Of a stretch of 64,000 nucleotides of DNA, positions 15,199 to 25,046 are shown piece by piece; the stretch's first letter is position 1, and the number at the start of each line of letters is the position of its first letter. The position numbers and the translations under genes are program-made. The notes under the pieces are model-generated. The model searched no databases and was not told the DNA's origin. It saw only the letters and a program-made list of their open reading frames with translations. Origin of the DNA: Methylorubrum extorquens (GTDB lineage Bacteria; Pseudomonadota; Alphaproteobacteria; Rhizobiales; Beijerinckiaceae); assembly GCF_024169925.1 (NCBI RefSeq), contig NZ_JALJXF010000001.1, positions 3,292,001-3,356,000 on the forward strand, given 5' to 3'.

Positions 15199-16179
15199 CT
15201 AACCCCACAATTCGGGCAGCGGCGGATAGACCGTGCTGCCCTCGTAGCGCAGGGCCGGCTCCCGGTCCTGGGCGAGCAGCAGCGGCCCGTCGAGATCGAC
15301 ATACCCTGCGTGGTGGGCGAGCAGCATGGCCGGCGCCATGGCCAGCGACGAGCCGACCATGCAGCCGACCATGATCTCGAAGCCCCGTGCTCGCGCCTCG
15401 TGCGCGAGCTTCAGTGCCTCGGTCAGCCCGCCGGCCTTGTCGAGCTTGATGTTGATCGCGTCGTAGCGCTTGGCCAGCGCATCGAGCCCGGCGCGGTCGT
15501 GCAGGCTCTCGTCGGCGCAGATCGGGATCGTGCGGTCGATCTCGGCGAGCAACTCATCCTCGCCCGCCGGGAGGGGCTGCTCGATCAGGCCGACGCCCGC
15601 TGCTGTGCAAGCCGCGAGGTTGTCGTGGATCGTCTCAGGGCGCCACGCCTCGTTGGCATCGACGATCAGGCGTGAATCCGGCGCGCCGCGGCGCACGGCG
15701 GCGATCCGCTCGGGGTCGCCCTCGCCGCCGAGCTTCACCTTCAAGAGCGGACGGTGCGACGCCGCGCGGGCCGCTTCCTCCATCGCCTCGGGATCGCCGA
15801 GGCTCAGAGTGTACGCAGTGGTGACGGGCCCCGGCGCGGCGACGCCCGCGAGTTCGTAGGCGGGCGTGCCGGTGCGTTTCGCCTCGAAATCCCACAGGGC
15901 GCAGTCGAGGGCGTTGCGGGCCGCGCCCGGCTTCATCCGCCCGGCAAGATCGAAACGTCCTCCCCCGCTGGCGATCCATTCGGCCTGCTCTTCGAGCACG
16001 GCAGCGACATTCTCGACCGTCTCGCCATAACGGGCATAGGGCACGCACTCACCCCGGCCGCGAAACGGACCGGCCTCGAGCGTCGCGACGACGACGACCG
16101 CCTCGGTCCGGCTGCCGCGGGAGATCGTGAACGATCCGGCGATGGGGAAGCGCTCGACGGAAACGGTCAGACGCGGCAT
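15199..16179 (-). CDS. dgcA: Dipeptide/N-acyl amino-acid epimerase of the enolase superfamily (DgcA-like)
   Basis: Enolase-superfamily epimerase, 326 aa. The barrel has KVKLGG (the catalytic KxK lysines), metal ligands in IVDANEAW, IEQPLP and CADES, and the second catalytic lysine in INIKLDKAGG. Alone it would be annotated as L-Ala-D/L-Glu epimerase. Next to the DUF1611 gene upstream it fits DgcA, the N-acetyl-D-glutamate racemase of the DgcN-DgcA D-glutamate catabolic route. GAGGGAG lies about 9 bases before ATG 16179, overlapping the stop region of dgcN 13 bp away, so the two are one transcription unit. Confidence 0.8.
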   Translation of the reverse strand: MPRLTVSVERFPIAGSFTISRGSRTEAVVVVATLEAGPFRGRGECVPYARYGETVENVAAVLEEQAEWIASGGGRFDLAGRMKPGAARNALDCALWDFEAKRTGTPAYELAGVAAPGPVTTAYTLSLGDPEAMEEAARAASHRPLLKVKLGGEGDPERIAAVRRGAPDSRLIVDANEAWRPETIHDNLAACTAAGVGLIEQPLPAGEDELLAEIDRTIPICADESLHDRAGLDALAKRYDAINIKLDKAGGLTEALKLAHEARARGFEIMVGCMVGSSLAMAPAMLLAHHAGYVDLDGPLLLAQDREPALRYEGSTVYPPLPELWG

Positions 16180-16192
16180 CGGCAACGCTCCC

Positions 16193-17203
16193 TCAGGCCG
16201 GAAACTCGGTGGCGATGCGATCGACGATCCCCTCGACACCGAAGCGTACGGGATCGGTCGCGTGAAGGCCGTGCGTGGACTCCGCCTCGCTCAGGAGCGC
16301 GCGCGCCTGCGAGGCGTCGAGCGCCTGCGTGTTCACGGCGATACCGACTGGGCGGATGCCCGGATTGGTCAGAGAGCCGCAGCGGATGGTCAGGTCGATG
16401 ACCTCCTGGATCGTCGGCAGGCTCGCATCGACGCCCCGCATGCGCGTGCGGGTCGGCTCGTGGCAGATCACGAAGGCATCGGCCTGCGCGCCGTGCAGCA
16501 GACCGAGGCTGACGCCGGCGAAGGAGGGGTGGAACAGCGAGCCTTGCCCCTCGATCAAATCCCAATGATTCGGCTCGGCCGCCGGCGAGACCCATTCGAC
16601 GGCGCCGGATATGAAATCGGCCACAACCGCATCGATCGCCACACCCCGGCCGGAGATGAACACCCCGGTCTGGCCGGTGGCGCGGAAATCGGCGTCGAAG
16701 CCGCGCTCGCGCATGCCGCGTTCGAGAGCAAGCGCCGTATACTTCTTGCCGACGGAGCAATCGGTGCCGACCGTGAGCAGGCGACGCCCCGGCCGCTTCG
16801 TGCCCTTGCCGGTGGGGAAGGTCTCGGTGGTGTGGCGGACGTCGTGCAGGGCGCGGCCGCTGCGCTTTGCCGCTTCGGCGATCTGCCGGATCGAGCCGAG
16901 CCGCACGTGCAGCCCGCTCGCCACGTCGAGCCCGGCATCGAGCGCGGCAACGATCTCCTCGACCCAGTGATCGGGTAGCACGCCGCCCGCGTTGACGACG
17001 CCGACGACCATGGTCTTGCAGCCCTTGGCGACCGCCTCGTCCAGCGTCAGGTCGAAGATGTCGAGATCGGCGGCGCAGCCCTCCATCCGGAGCTGGCCGA
17101 CGCACCATTCCGGCCGCCAGTCGTTGATGCCGTAGGCGGTCTTGGCGGCGAGCCGGTCGGGCACGTCGCCGAGAAACATCAGGTAGGGCGTGGCGATCTG
17201 CAT
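16193..17203 (-). CDS. dgcN: DUF1611-family protein, probable D-glutamate N-acetyltransferase (DgcN-like)
   Basis: Protein of 336 aa. The N-terminal domain ends around residue 130. A P-loop-like domain follows with GTDCSVGKKYTALAL (about 145-160), ADFRATGQTGVF and DLIEGQGSLFHPSF. This is the DUF1611 architecture, members of which (DgcN) acetylate D-glutamate before racemisation by DgcA. ATG 17203 is chosen because the longer frame to 17515 runs antisense-like through the 3' end of ilvD. Adjacent dgcA supports the role, but substrate specificity is inferred from gene pairing. Confidence 0.75.
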   Translation of the reverse strand: MQIATPYLMFLGDVPDRLAAKTAYGINDWRPEWCVGQLRMEGCAADLDIFDLTLDEAVAKGCKTMVVGVVNAGGVLPDHWVEEIVAALDAGLDVASGLHVRLGSIRQIAEAAKRSGRALHDVRHTTETFPTGKGTKRPGRRLLTVGTDCSVGKKYTALALERGMRERGFDADFRATGQTGVFISGRGVAIDAVVADFISGAVEWVSPAAEPNHWDLIEGQGSLFHPSFAGVSLGLLHGAQADAFVICHEPTRTRMRGVDASLPTIQEVIDLTIRCGSLTNPGIRPVGIAVNTQALDASQARALLSEAESTHGLHATDPVRFGVEGIVDRIATEFPA

Positions 17204-17247
17204 GGGCGATGGTCCCGTCCGGAGCGAAGCTCCGCCTGAGAACGCGT

Positions 17248-17313
17248 CTATGCGCGATCCGTGCCCGATGCGCGAGGCATGACTGCAAAAGCGTTGCAGC
17301 CATACTTCATCAT
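17248..17313 (-). CDS. Possible 21-residue small ORF
   Basis: A short reading frame begins at ATG-ATG (17313/17310), 8 bases after GGGAG, and ends at TAG (17248). The peptide starts MMKYGCNAFAVMPR. It lies alone in the 148-bp gap between ilvD and dgcN, on their strand. The good ribosome-binding site is the main argument. No homologue is known to me, and it could be chance or a leader. Confidence 0.3.
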   Translation of the reverse strand: MMKYGCNAFAVMPRASGTDRA

Positions 17314-17351
17314 GTTGATGCTCCCGACGTGGTCCTTGACCAGGGTCTTGC

Positions 17352-19187
17352 CTATTCCTCGATCCGCCGCACCGCCCCCTTGGCGGCGCTGGTGGCGAGC
17401 ATGGCGTAGGCGCGCAGCGCCGTGCTGACCTTGCGCTTGCGGGGCGCGGCCGGACGCCAGCCTTGCGTCTCGCGGGCGGCGCGGCGCTCGGCGAGCACCG
17501 CCTCATCGACGGCAAGGTGGATGCGCCGATTCGGGATGTCGATCTCGATCCGGTCGCCCTGCTCCACGAGGCCGATCAGACCGCCCTCGGCGGCTTCCGG
17601 CGAGACGTGGCCGATGGACAGGCCGGAGGAGCCGCCGGAGAAGCGGCCGTCGGTGACCAGTGCGCAGGCTTTGCCGAGGCCCTTCGATTTCAGGTAGCTG
17701 GTCGGGTAGAGCATCTCCTGCATGCCGGGGCCGCCGCGGGGACCTTCGTAGCGGATCAGCACGACCTCGCCGGCCTTCACCCGGCCGTTGAGGATGGCAT
17801 CCACCGACGCATCCTGGCTCTCGAACACGTGGGCGGTTCCGGTGAAGGTGAGGATCGAGGCATCGACGCCGGCCGTCTTCACGATGCAGCCGTCCTCGGC
17901 GAGGTTGCCGTAGAGCACGGCCAGCCCGCCATCCTTCGAATAGGCGTGGTCGGCCGCACGGATGACGCCGGCCTCGCGGTCGAGGTCGAGTTCATCCCAG
18001 CGCGAGGCTTGGCTGAAGGCGACCTGGGTCGGCACGCCGCCGGGCGCGGCGCGGAAGAAAGTCTGGACCGCCTCGCTCTGGGTCTTCTTGACGTCCCAGC
18101 GGTCGAGCGCCGCGCCGAGCGTGCCCGATCCGACATTGCCGACGGAGCGGTCGATCAGACCGGCGCGGTCGAGTTCGCCGAGGATGCCCATGATGCCGCC
18201 GGCCCGGTGCACGTCCTCCATGTGGACGTTCGCGACCGCCGGGGCGACCTTGCACAGCACCGGAACGCGGCGCGACAGCCGGTCGATATCGGCCATGGTG
18301 AAGGGCACCTCGCCCTCGTGCGCGGCGGCGAGCAGGTGCAGCACCGTGTTGGTCGAGCCGCCCATGGCGATGTCGAGCGTCATCGCGTTCTCGAAGGCGG
18401 CCATCGTCGCGATCGCACGCGGCAGGACGCTGGCGTCGTCCTGCTCGTAGTGGCGGCGGGCGAGATCGACGATGAGGTGGCCCGCCTCGACGAACAGGCG
18501 CTTGCGGTCGGCGTGAGTCGCGAGCGTCGAGCCGTTGCCGGGCAACGAGAGGCCCAGCGCCTCGGTGAGGCAGTTCATGGAATTGGCCGTGAACATGCCC
18601 GAGCACGAGCCGCAGGTCGGGCAGGCCGAGCGCTCGATGACGGCCACATCCTCGTCCGACACCCGGTCGTCGGCCGCCGCCACCATGGCGTCGACGAGGT
18701 CGAACTTGCGGGTGACGCCGTTCATCACGACCTTGCCCGCCTCCATCGGCCCGCCGGAGACGAAGACCGCCGGGATGTTGAGGCGGAGCGCCGCCATCAG
18801 CATGCCGGGGGTGATCTTGTCGCAATTCGAGATGCAGACCATGGCGTCGGCGCAATGCGCGTTGACCATGTACTCGACCGAGTCCGCGATCAGCTCGCGC
18901 GACGGCAGCGAGTAGAGCATCCCGTCATGGCCCATGGCGATGCCGTCATCGACCGCGATGGTGTTGAACTCCTTCGCGACGCCGCCCGCCTGCTCGATCT
19001 CGCGGGCCACGAGCTGACCGAGATCCTTCAGGTGGACGTGGCCGGGCACGAACTGCGTGAACGAATTCACCACCGCGATGATCGGCTTGCCGAAATCCGA
19101 ATCCTTCATGCCCGTGGCGCGCCACAGGCCGCGGGCGCCGGCCATGTTACGGCCGTGTGTGGTGGTGCGGGAGCGGTAAGCAGGCAT
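17352..19187 (-). CDS. ilvD: Dihydroxy-acid dehydratase
   Basis: Branched-chain amino-acid biosynthesis enzyme of 611 aa, the usual IlvD length. It dehydrates 2,3-dihydroxy-3-methylbutanoate (and the methylpentanoate analogue). Iron-sulphur cluster cysteines are in [12 protein letters not shown] and [20 protein letters not shown] near-C-terminal [16 protein letters not shown] block is also family-typical. The start chosen is ATG 19187 ([19 protein letters not shown]), because the upstream extension to 19235 is not conserved-looking. It lies downstream of leuA on the same strand, separated by a large hairpin repeat. Confidence 0.95.
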   Translation of the reverse strand: MPAYRSRTTTHGRNMAGARGLWRATGMKDSDFGKPIIAVVNSFTQFVPGHVHLKDLGQLVAREIEQAGGVAKEFNTIAVDDGIAMGHDGMLYSLPSRELIADSVEYMVNAHCADAMVCISNCDKITPGMLMAALRLNIPAVFVSGGPMEAGKVVMNGVTRKFDLVDAMVAAADDRVSDEDVAVIERSACPTCGSCSGMFTANSMNCLTEALGLSLPGNGSTLATHADRKRLFVEAGHLIVDLARRHYEQDDASVLPRAIATMAAFENAMTLDIAMGGSTNTVLHLLAAAHEGEVPFTMADIDRLSRRVPVLCKVAPAVANVHMEDVHRAGGIMGILGELDRAGLIDRSVGNVGSGTLGAALDRWDVKKTQSEAVQTFFRAAPGGVPTQVAFSQASRWDELDLDREAGVIRAADHAYSKDGGLAVLYGNLAEDGCIVKTAGVDASILTFTGTAHVFESQDASVDAILNGRVKAGEVVLIRYEGPRGGPGMQEMLYPTSYLKSKGLGKACALVTDGRFSGGSSGLSIGHVSPEAAEGGLIGLVEQGDRIEIDIPNRRIHLAVDEAVLAERRAARETQGWRPAAPRKRKVSTALRAYAMLATSAAKGAVRRIEE

Positions 19188-19242
19188 TCTTTCGGGACTT
19201 TGCGAATCCGACCGGCCCTTCGACCGGTCATCCAAAACACGC

Positions 19243-19350
19243 CCTCATCCTGAGGTGCAGAGCGAAGCGGAGCCTCGAAGGAGGCTTCCAGGGATCGCAC
19301 GCCTTATGGAGCCCTCCTTCGAGGCCGCTTCGCGGCACCTCAGGATGAGG
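19243..19350. repeat. Long REP-like inverted repeat between leuA and ilvD
   Basis: The 16-base arm CCTCATCCTGAGGTGC (19243-19258) is perfectly complementary to GCACCTCAGGATGAGG (19335-19350). Inside, GCGAAGCGG..GCCTCGAAGGAGG pairs with CCTCCTTCGAGGC..CGCTTCGC, giving a hairpin about 108 nt long. The outer arms match the compact element at 9261-9293. It probably folds in the leuA 3' region and could act as a terminator or mRNA stabiliser. Confidence 0.8.
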
Positions 19351-19373
19351 GGATTGGGCGGGACGAGCGCCGG

Positions 19374-20936
<1,563 letters not shown>

Positions 20937-20987
20937 GGGTCTTCGTTCCTCGCAGCCGGCGCGCTCGACACTGTGGGAGCGGCGCCG

Positions 20988-21063
20988 AAAAAAGCCTGTC
21001 TTCCGGTCGATGGGCGGCGTCCCCTGAGAGCCCAGGCGATCACGCCCGGACGGCCCTCAGGGG
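20988..21063 (-). promoter_or_regulatory. leuA transcription attenuator (antiterminator/terminator hairpins)
   Basis: Right after the leader peptide, an 11-bp stem forms between 21053-21063 and 21021-21031 (CCCCTGAGGGC with GCTCTCAGGGG, one G-U). Alternatively GCCTGGGC (21037-21030) pairs with downstream GCCC and CAGGC (20998-20994), and this is immediately followed by six T (20993-20988). Mutually exclusive stems with a U-run are the expected layout of an amino-acid attenuator. The exact fold was judged by eye. Confidence 0.65.
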
Positions 21064-21158
21064 CGGCTAAGAAGCAGGCCTACGAGAATGAGCGCGCACG
21101 ACGAAGCGGCCGCGAGAGCGGCGCCATCGTTCGTCTGCGCAGGGCGGCCAGGGGCCAC
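21057..21158 (-). CDS. Leucine leader peptide of the leuA attenuator
   Basis: A 33-codon ORF starts at GTG 21158 with GAGGAG 8 bases upstream and ends with TGA at 21057. Its C-terminal part reads SCALILVGLLLSRP, with five leucine codons among eight positions (residues 23-30) plus Ile and Val. A leucine-codon cluster a few codons before the stop, directly followed by competing hairpins and a U-run ahead of leuA, is the classical leader-peptide arrangement. Ribosome stalling at low charged tRNA-Leu would allow leuA transcription. Confidence 0.8.
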   Translation of the reverse strand: MAPGRPAQTNDGAALAAASSCALILVGLLLSRP

Positions 21159-21542
21159 GCTCGATTCTCCTCAAGAGGCTGACTCGCGGTAAGACCGTCA
21201 CGAGACCAGGGTGGCGGTATGTACCGATTGGCGGGGATCGTGACAAGCACATGCCAGGGGATCGCTTGCAAGCGATCGCCCTGAATTCTCTGCGGGCCTC
21301 GGTCGCCGGCGCCGGCCTCCGCGGGCTTATGCTTCCGCTCCGCTCGATACTGTCCGGGGCTCACGCCCCGAAGAGCCCGCTCCGCGCGGCGCTCTTCGCG
21401 CCGTGAAGCCGCGCAAGCGGCTTCGGACAAATGGCACTGTACCGCGTCTGTCCGACGATTGACCGGCCCATGCCCGAAGGGCACAAACCGCCAGCCAAGC
21501 TTGGCTGCAGCGAACCTGCTCTCGCAACCGGAGAGACCCGTC
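21159..21542. other. Intergenic region between the leu leader and the lipoprotein gene
   Basis: About 380 bp between divergent genes. It should contain the leuA promoter (minus strand) and that of the lipoprotein (plus strand). Several short inverted repeats occur around 21355-21425 (for example GCCGCGCAAGCGGC), but I cannot assign a promoter or RNA with confidence. Confidence 0.4.
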
Positions 21543-21869
21543 GTGCCCGCGCCGCTTCCCCGTGCCATCTCCCTCCTCCTCCTCGGCTGCGCCTTGAGTG
21601 CCTGCCAGTCGAGCGCGCCGCCTCCGGTCGCGGCCGTAGCCGCGGCACCGGCTGTCACCGCTCTGCCAACCGGCGCCGGTTGCGGCCCGACCATCGCCCG
21701 GACTCAGGCCATCGTTACGGGCGACGTGAAGACCGGCGATTTGTCCGCGGCCGTCGGCACGCGCTTCAGCGCCGACCTGGACAAGGCGGCGGGTGCCTGT
21801 GCCGCCGGCCGCGAGGGCGAGGCGACGAGCCTGCTCGCGGCGGCCAAGGCGCGTTACGGCTACCGGTAA
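21543..21869 (+). CDS. Small putative lipoprotein
   Basis: Protein of 108 aa. The GTG start at 21543 has GGAGAG 7 bases upstream. The N-terminus PAPLPRAISLLLLGCALSAC is a lipoprotein signal ending in the lipobox LSAC, so the mature protein is probably anchored in the membrane by a lipidated cysteine. An Ala/Pro-rich linker follows, then a compact domain ending in AKARYGYR. The frame open from 21459 adds a non-signal-like extension and was not used. Function is unknown. Confidence 0.7.
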   Translation: MPAPLPRAISLLLLGCALSACQSSAPPPVAAVAAAPAVTALPTGAGCGPTIARTQAIVTGDVKTGDLSAAVGTRFSADLDKAAGACAAGREGEATSLLAAAKARYGYR

Positions 21870-21880
21870 AAGCCGTGCTT

Positions 21881-22612
21881 TCAGGCGGGAAAGATGCTTG
21901 CGAGATAGGCCTGAACGAAGCCCGGCATCCGGGCGGCGTCGATGTCGGCGCGCGAACGGGCGATAACGCTGCGGGCGAGTTCCGGCTCGTCCTCGTGGCC
22001 GCGATGCGCTTCGATCCGGGTCTTCAGCGTCTCGGCCGAGCCGTCGAACTGGACCGGGCGCAGGAAGGCGAGTTGGCCGTCGCCGCGCAGCAGCACCCAT
22101 TCCTCCGCCGCCCCCTCGGGAAGCGTCAGGCCGGTTTCCTCCAAAAGCTCGCGCGCGGCGCTGCCCGCGAGATCGACCGTGCCGTCGTCGCGCAGGTCGC
22201 CGGGATCGGGCGTACCGCAGGGGAAGTAGATCTGGCCGGCATTGGCGGTGTGGGCGCCCATCACGCCGAGCAGGACCGCCCCGTCACGGCTGTGCGGAAC
22301 GATCGCCGCGAAGGCGTTGGCCACAAGCGCGTCGGGCACGCCCGCATCGCGGAAGGCGAGGAAGCGCGAGTAGCGCACCTCGAACAGGCTCGCCTCGCAG
22401 GCGCCGTCCGCGAGAGTGCAGCCGCTGGCGAGATAGACCGGCCCGTCGAACAGGCCCGGGGTGTCCACCCGTCGGCGCTCCCAGTTGCGGTCGATCGCCT
22501 CGGCGTTGTCACGCGCCCAGGCCCAATCGTGCTCGACGCGCCGCGCCGAGACCCGCTCCAGCGGCGTGAGGCTGAAACCGGGTGCGGCCTCGCCCGCGAT
22601 CTCAATCGACAC
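21881..22612 (-). CDS. NUDIX hydrolase
   Basis: Protein of 243 aa. A complete Nudix-box signature is recognisable: GTPDPGDLRDDGTVDLAG leading into SAARELLEETGLTL (GX5EX7REUXEEXGU, with an insertion). The N-terminal about 90 residues are not recognised. Family members hydrolyse nucleoside-diphosphate-linked substrates; the substrate here is unknown. It starts 11 bp inside the end of the PhzF gene, so the two are translationally coupled. Confidence 0.85.
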   Translation of the reverse strand: MSIEIAGEAAPGFSLTPLERVSARRVEHDWAWARDNAEAIDRNWERRRVDTPGLFDGPVYLASGCTLADGACEASLFEVRYSRFLAFRDAGVPDALVANAFAAIVPHSRDGAVLLGVMGAHTANAGQIYFPCGTPDPGDLRDDGTVDLAGSAARELLEETGLTLPEGAAEEWVLLRGDGQLAFLRPVQFDGSAETLKTRIEAHRGHEDEPELARSVIARSRADIDAARMPGFVQAYLASIFPA

Positions 22613-23531
22613 GCAGCACGCCCTCGCTGACCACCACGGCCTGCCCGCCGATCTCGACGGAACGCAGGGCGCCCTCCGCGATGACGACCTGAAGGTCGAT
22701 CGTGCTCGGCCGCCCCATGGCGACGCCCTGGCGGATGGTCACGTCGTGGGTGCCCTCGCCCAGCGGCTCGAACTGCATCAACACGCCGGCGAAGGCCGCC
22801 GCGGCGCTGCCCGTCGCCGGGTCTTCCGCGACGCCGAGATGGGGCGCGAACATCCGCGCTTGATAGCTCTGCCCAAGGCCCTCCGCGTCAACGGCGTAGA
22901 GGTAGAGCGCGTCGGGCTCGGCATGTCGGAACAAGCGCTCGAACCGGGCAGTATCGAGCCGGGCCTGCGCCAGCGCCTCGCCGGAGGCCAGCGGCACGAA
23001 GGTGAAGGCGGGGCCGGCCCCGTGGCGACTCGGCTGATGGCGGTGGAAGCCGAGATCACCAGGCTTCAGTCCCAGGGCGGCCGCCAGGGCATCGTTGGCC
23101 GGGGCCTCGCCGAGATAGGTCGGCAGAACCGGCAGCTTGAAGCGCGCACGGCCGCTTTTACCATCCTCCGCCGCCTCGACCACGCAGGAGACGATGCCGA
23201 TCTCTTCCTCGATGCCGAAGGCAGCGGCATCCGCCAGCGCCACCGCCTGCCGCTCGGCCCGGTCGCGGAGAACGAGCAGCACCGCGGTGCCGACGGTCGG
23301 ATGGCCGGCGAAGGGCAGTTCGCGGGCCGGCGTGAAGATGCGCAGACGGGCCCGGTGGCGCGGCTCGGCCGGCGGCAGGACGAACACCGTTTCCGACAGG
23401 TTGAACTCGCCGGCGATCGCCTGCATCGCCTCGGCGCTGAGCCCCTCGCTGTCGAGCACCACCGCGAGCGGATTTCCGGCCAGCGGCGTGTCGGTGAACA
23501 CGTCGAGGGTGGCGAAGCGGCGGTCCGGCAT
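22602..23531 (-). CDS. PhzF-family isomerase
   Basis: Protein of 309 aa of the PhzF/diaminopimelate-epimerase-like fold. The N-terminus FATLDVFTDTPLAGNPLAVVL, an SETVFVLPP motif carrying the catalytic glutamate, ELPFAGHPTVGTA and the C-terminal DPATGSAAAAFAG are all typical. No phenazine genes are nearby, so the true substrate is unknown and 'phenazine biosynthesis' should not be inferred. ATG 23531 is preferred to the adjacent ATG 23534 because it lies 5 bases after AAGGAG. Confidence 0.88.
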   Translation of the reverse strand: MPDRRFATLDVFTDTPLAGNPLAVVLDSEGLSAEAMQAIAGEFNLSETVFVLPPAEPRHRARLRIFTPARELPFAGHPTVGTAVLLVLRDRAERQAVALADAAAFGIEEEIGIVSCVVEAAEDGKSGRARFKLPVLPTYLGEAPANDALAAALGLKPGDLGFHRHQPSRHGAGPAFTFVPLASGEALAQARLDTARFERLFRHAEPDALYLYAVDAEGLGQSYQARMFAPHLGVAEDPATGSAAAAFAGVLMQFEPLGEGTHDVTIRQGVAMGRPSTIDLQVVIAEGALRSVEIGGQAVVVSEGVLRVD

Positions 23532-23551
23532 CATGACTCCTTTTTGAAGAT

Positions 23552-24403
23552 TCAGACGATCTCGACGGGGAAGGCCGCGCTCGGCGCGACGAATTCTTCC
23601 TGCGCCTCAACGGTCAGCAGCTCTTCCGAACCGGCCTCCGCGGTCCGGCGTAGCAGGCCGTGGATCGAGGCCGCCGCCATGCCGAGCGCCAGGGCCGCCG
23701 AGCCGGTGCGCAGGTAATGCACGAGATAGAGCGCTGCGACCGCATCGCCCGCGCCCGAGACCGCTTTCAGGTCGAGGCGGGGCGTGCGCACCCGCCAGAA
23801 CGAGCCGCCCTCGGCCGCCATCATGTCGATTGCGTCCGGCGGCGTTTCGGCAGTGACGAGCGAGGTGACGAGCAGGACGCGGGGCCCGAGCGCCTGCACC
23901 GAGGCAGCCGCGCGTTTGGCCGCCTCCAGCGTGTCGCTCGGCGCATCCGAGATGAGATCGAGTTCGAACTGATTCGGGGTGAGGATGTCGGCCGCCGGAA
24001 CGGCCTGCGAGCGCATGAAGTCGGCGATGCCGGGGCGGACATAGACGCCGGAATAGGTGTCGCCGATCACCGGATCGCAGCAATAGAGCGCCGCGCGGTT
24101 GGCCGCCCGCACGGCGGCGACCGTCCGCAGGATCGCGGTGCCGATATCGGCCGAGCCCATATAGCCGGAGAGCACCGCGTCGCATTCCTTCAACGCGCCG
24201 CGCTCGGCGACGCCCTGCACCACCTCCTCCACCGCCGGCCCGTCGAAGACGCGCCCGCGCCATTGCCCGTAGCCGGTATGGTTGGAGAACTGCACCGTGT
24301 GCACCGGCCAGACCTCGACCCCGAGCCGCTGCATCGGGAACACGGCGGACGAATTGCCCACATGGCCGTAGGCGACATGCGACTGGATCGACAGAACCTT
24401 CAT
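23552..24403 (-). CDS. pdxY: Pyridoxal kinase
   Basis: Ribokinase-family pyridoxal kinase, 283 aa. It phosphorylates pyridoxal to PLP in the salvage route. The N-terminus VLSIQSHVAYGHVGNSSAVF and FSNHTGYGQWRG are diagnostic of PdxY/PdxK. CDPVIGD and the ATP-site anion hole SGAGDAVAALYL are present. It lies 20 bp upstream of the PhzF gene and 115 bp from the divergent DedA gene. Confidence 0.93.
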   Translation of the reverse strand: MKVLSIQSHVAYGHVGNSSAVFPMQRLGVEVWPVHTVQFSNHTGYGQWRGRVFDGPAVEEVVQGVAERGALKECDAVLSGYMGSADIGTAILRTVAAVRAANRAALYCCDPVIGDTYSGVYVRPGIADFMRSQAVPAADILTPNQFELDLISDAPSDTLEAAKRAAASVQALGPRVLLVTSLVTAETPPDAIDMMAAEGGSFWRVRTPRLDLKAVSGAGDAVAALYLVHYLRTGSAALALGMAAASIHGLLRRTAEAGSEELLTVEAQEEFVAPSAAFPVEIV

Positions 24404-24518
24404 GGTGCTCCGGTATCCGCTCCTGAAACCTGATAACCCAGCGGGACTCTGCGCGCATCCGATCGGTGCGGCAGCGCGTTACGGCTCGGCCGAACAGGGC
24501 CAATCTTCCGGAGTGAGT

Positions 24519-25040
24519 ATGGATTTCGACGCCGCCCGCCAGTCCATCCTCACCTTCCTCGAAACCTACAAGGCCTGGGCTCCTGTCGTGACGGGGGTGA
24601 TCGCCTTCTGCGAATCGCTGGCCGTTCTGTCGCTGCTGGTGCCGGCCACGGCGATCCTGCTCGGCATCGGCGCCCTGATCGGCAGCAGCGGCCTCCCGTT
24701 CTGGCCCCTGGTCATCGGGGCCGGCATCGGCGCGGGACTGGGGGATTGGGTCTCCTACGAGGTCGGCTTCTACTACAAGGACGGAATCAAGCGCCTCTGG
24801 CCGATGAGCCGGCACCCAGAAATGACGGCCAAGGCCGAAGCCTTCCTGCGCCGTTGGGGGGCGGGAGCGATCGTCATCGGCCGCTTCATCGGCCCGGCGC
24901 GGGCGGTGGTGCCGCTGGTCGCGGGGAGTTTCGGCCTCGCCCGCATCCCGTTCCAGCTCGCGAATTGGAGTTCGGCCTTCGTCTGGGCCTTCGTGCTGCT
25001 CGCCCCCGGCGCGGGCCTGCTGACATGGCTGCATTACTGA
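24519..25040 (+). CDS. DedA-family (SNARE-associated/VTT domain) membrane protein
   Basis: Inner-membrane protein of 173 aa with four to five hydrophobic segments. DedA landmarks are AFCESLAVLSLLVPATAIL with its acidic residue and proline, GAGLGDWVSYEVGF, the FxRFIGPARAVVPLVAG-type re-entrant motif and a closing WSSAFVWAF. The family includes undecaprenyl-phosphate and phosphatidylethanolamine translocases. I chose ATG 24519, which follows GGAG by 5 bases. The open frame from 24402 is not supported. Confidence 0.88.
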   Translation: MDFDAARQSILTFLETYKAWAPVVTGVIAFCESLAVLSLLVPATAILLGIGALIGSSGLPFWPLVIGAGIGAGLGDWVSYEVGFYYKDGIKRLWPMSRHPEMTAKAEAFLRRWGAGAIVIGRFIGPARAVVPLVAGSFGLARIPFQLANWSSAFVWAFVLLAPGAGLLTWLHY

Positions 25041-25046
25041 CGCGCC

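Noticed and set aside
22602-23531. Phenazine biosynthesis locus
   Set aside because: Only a PhzF-family protein is present. These are widespread and no other phz gene is nearby.
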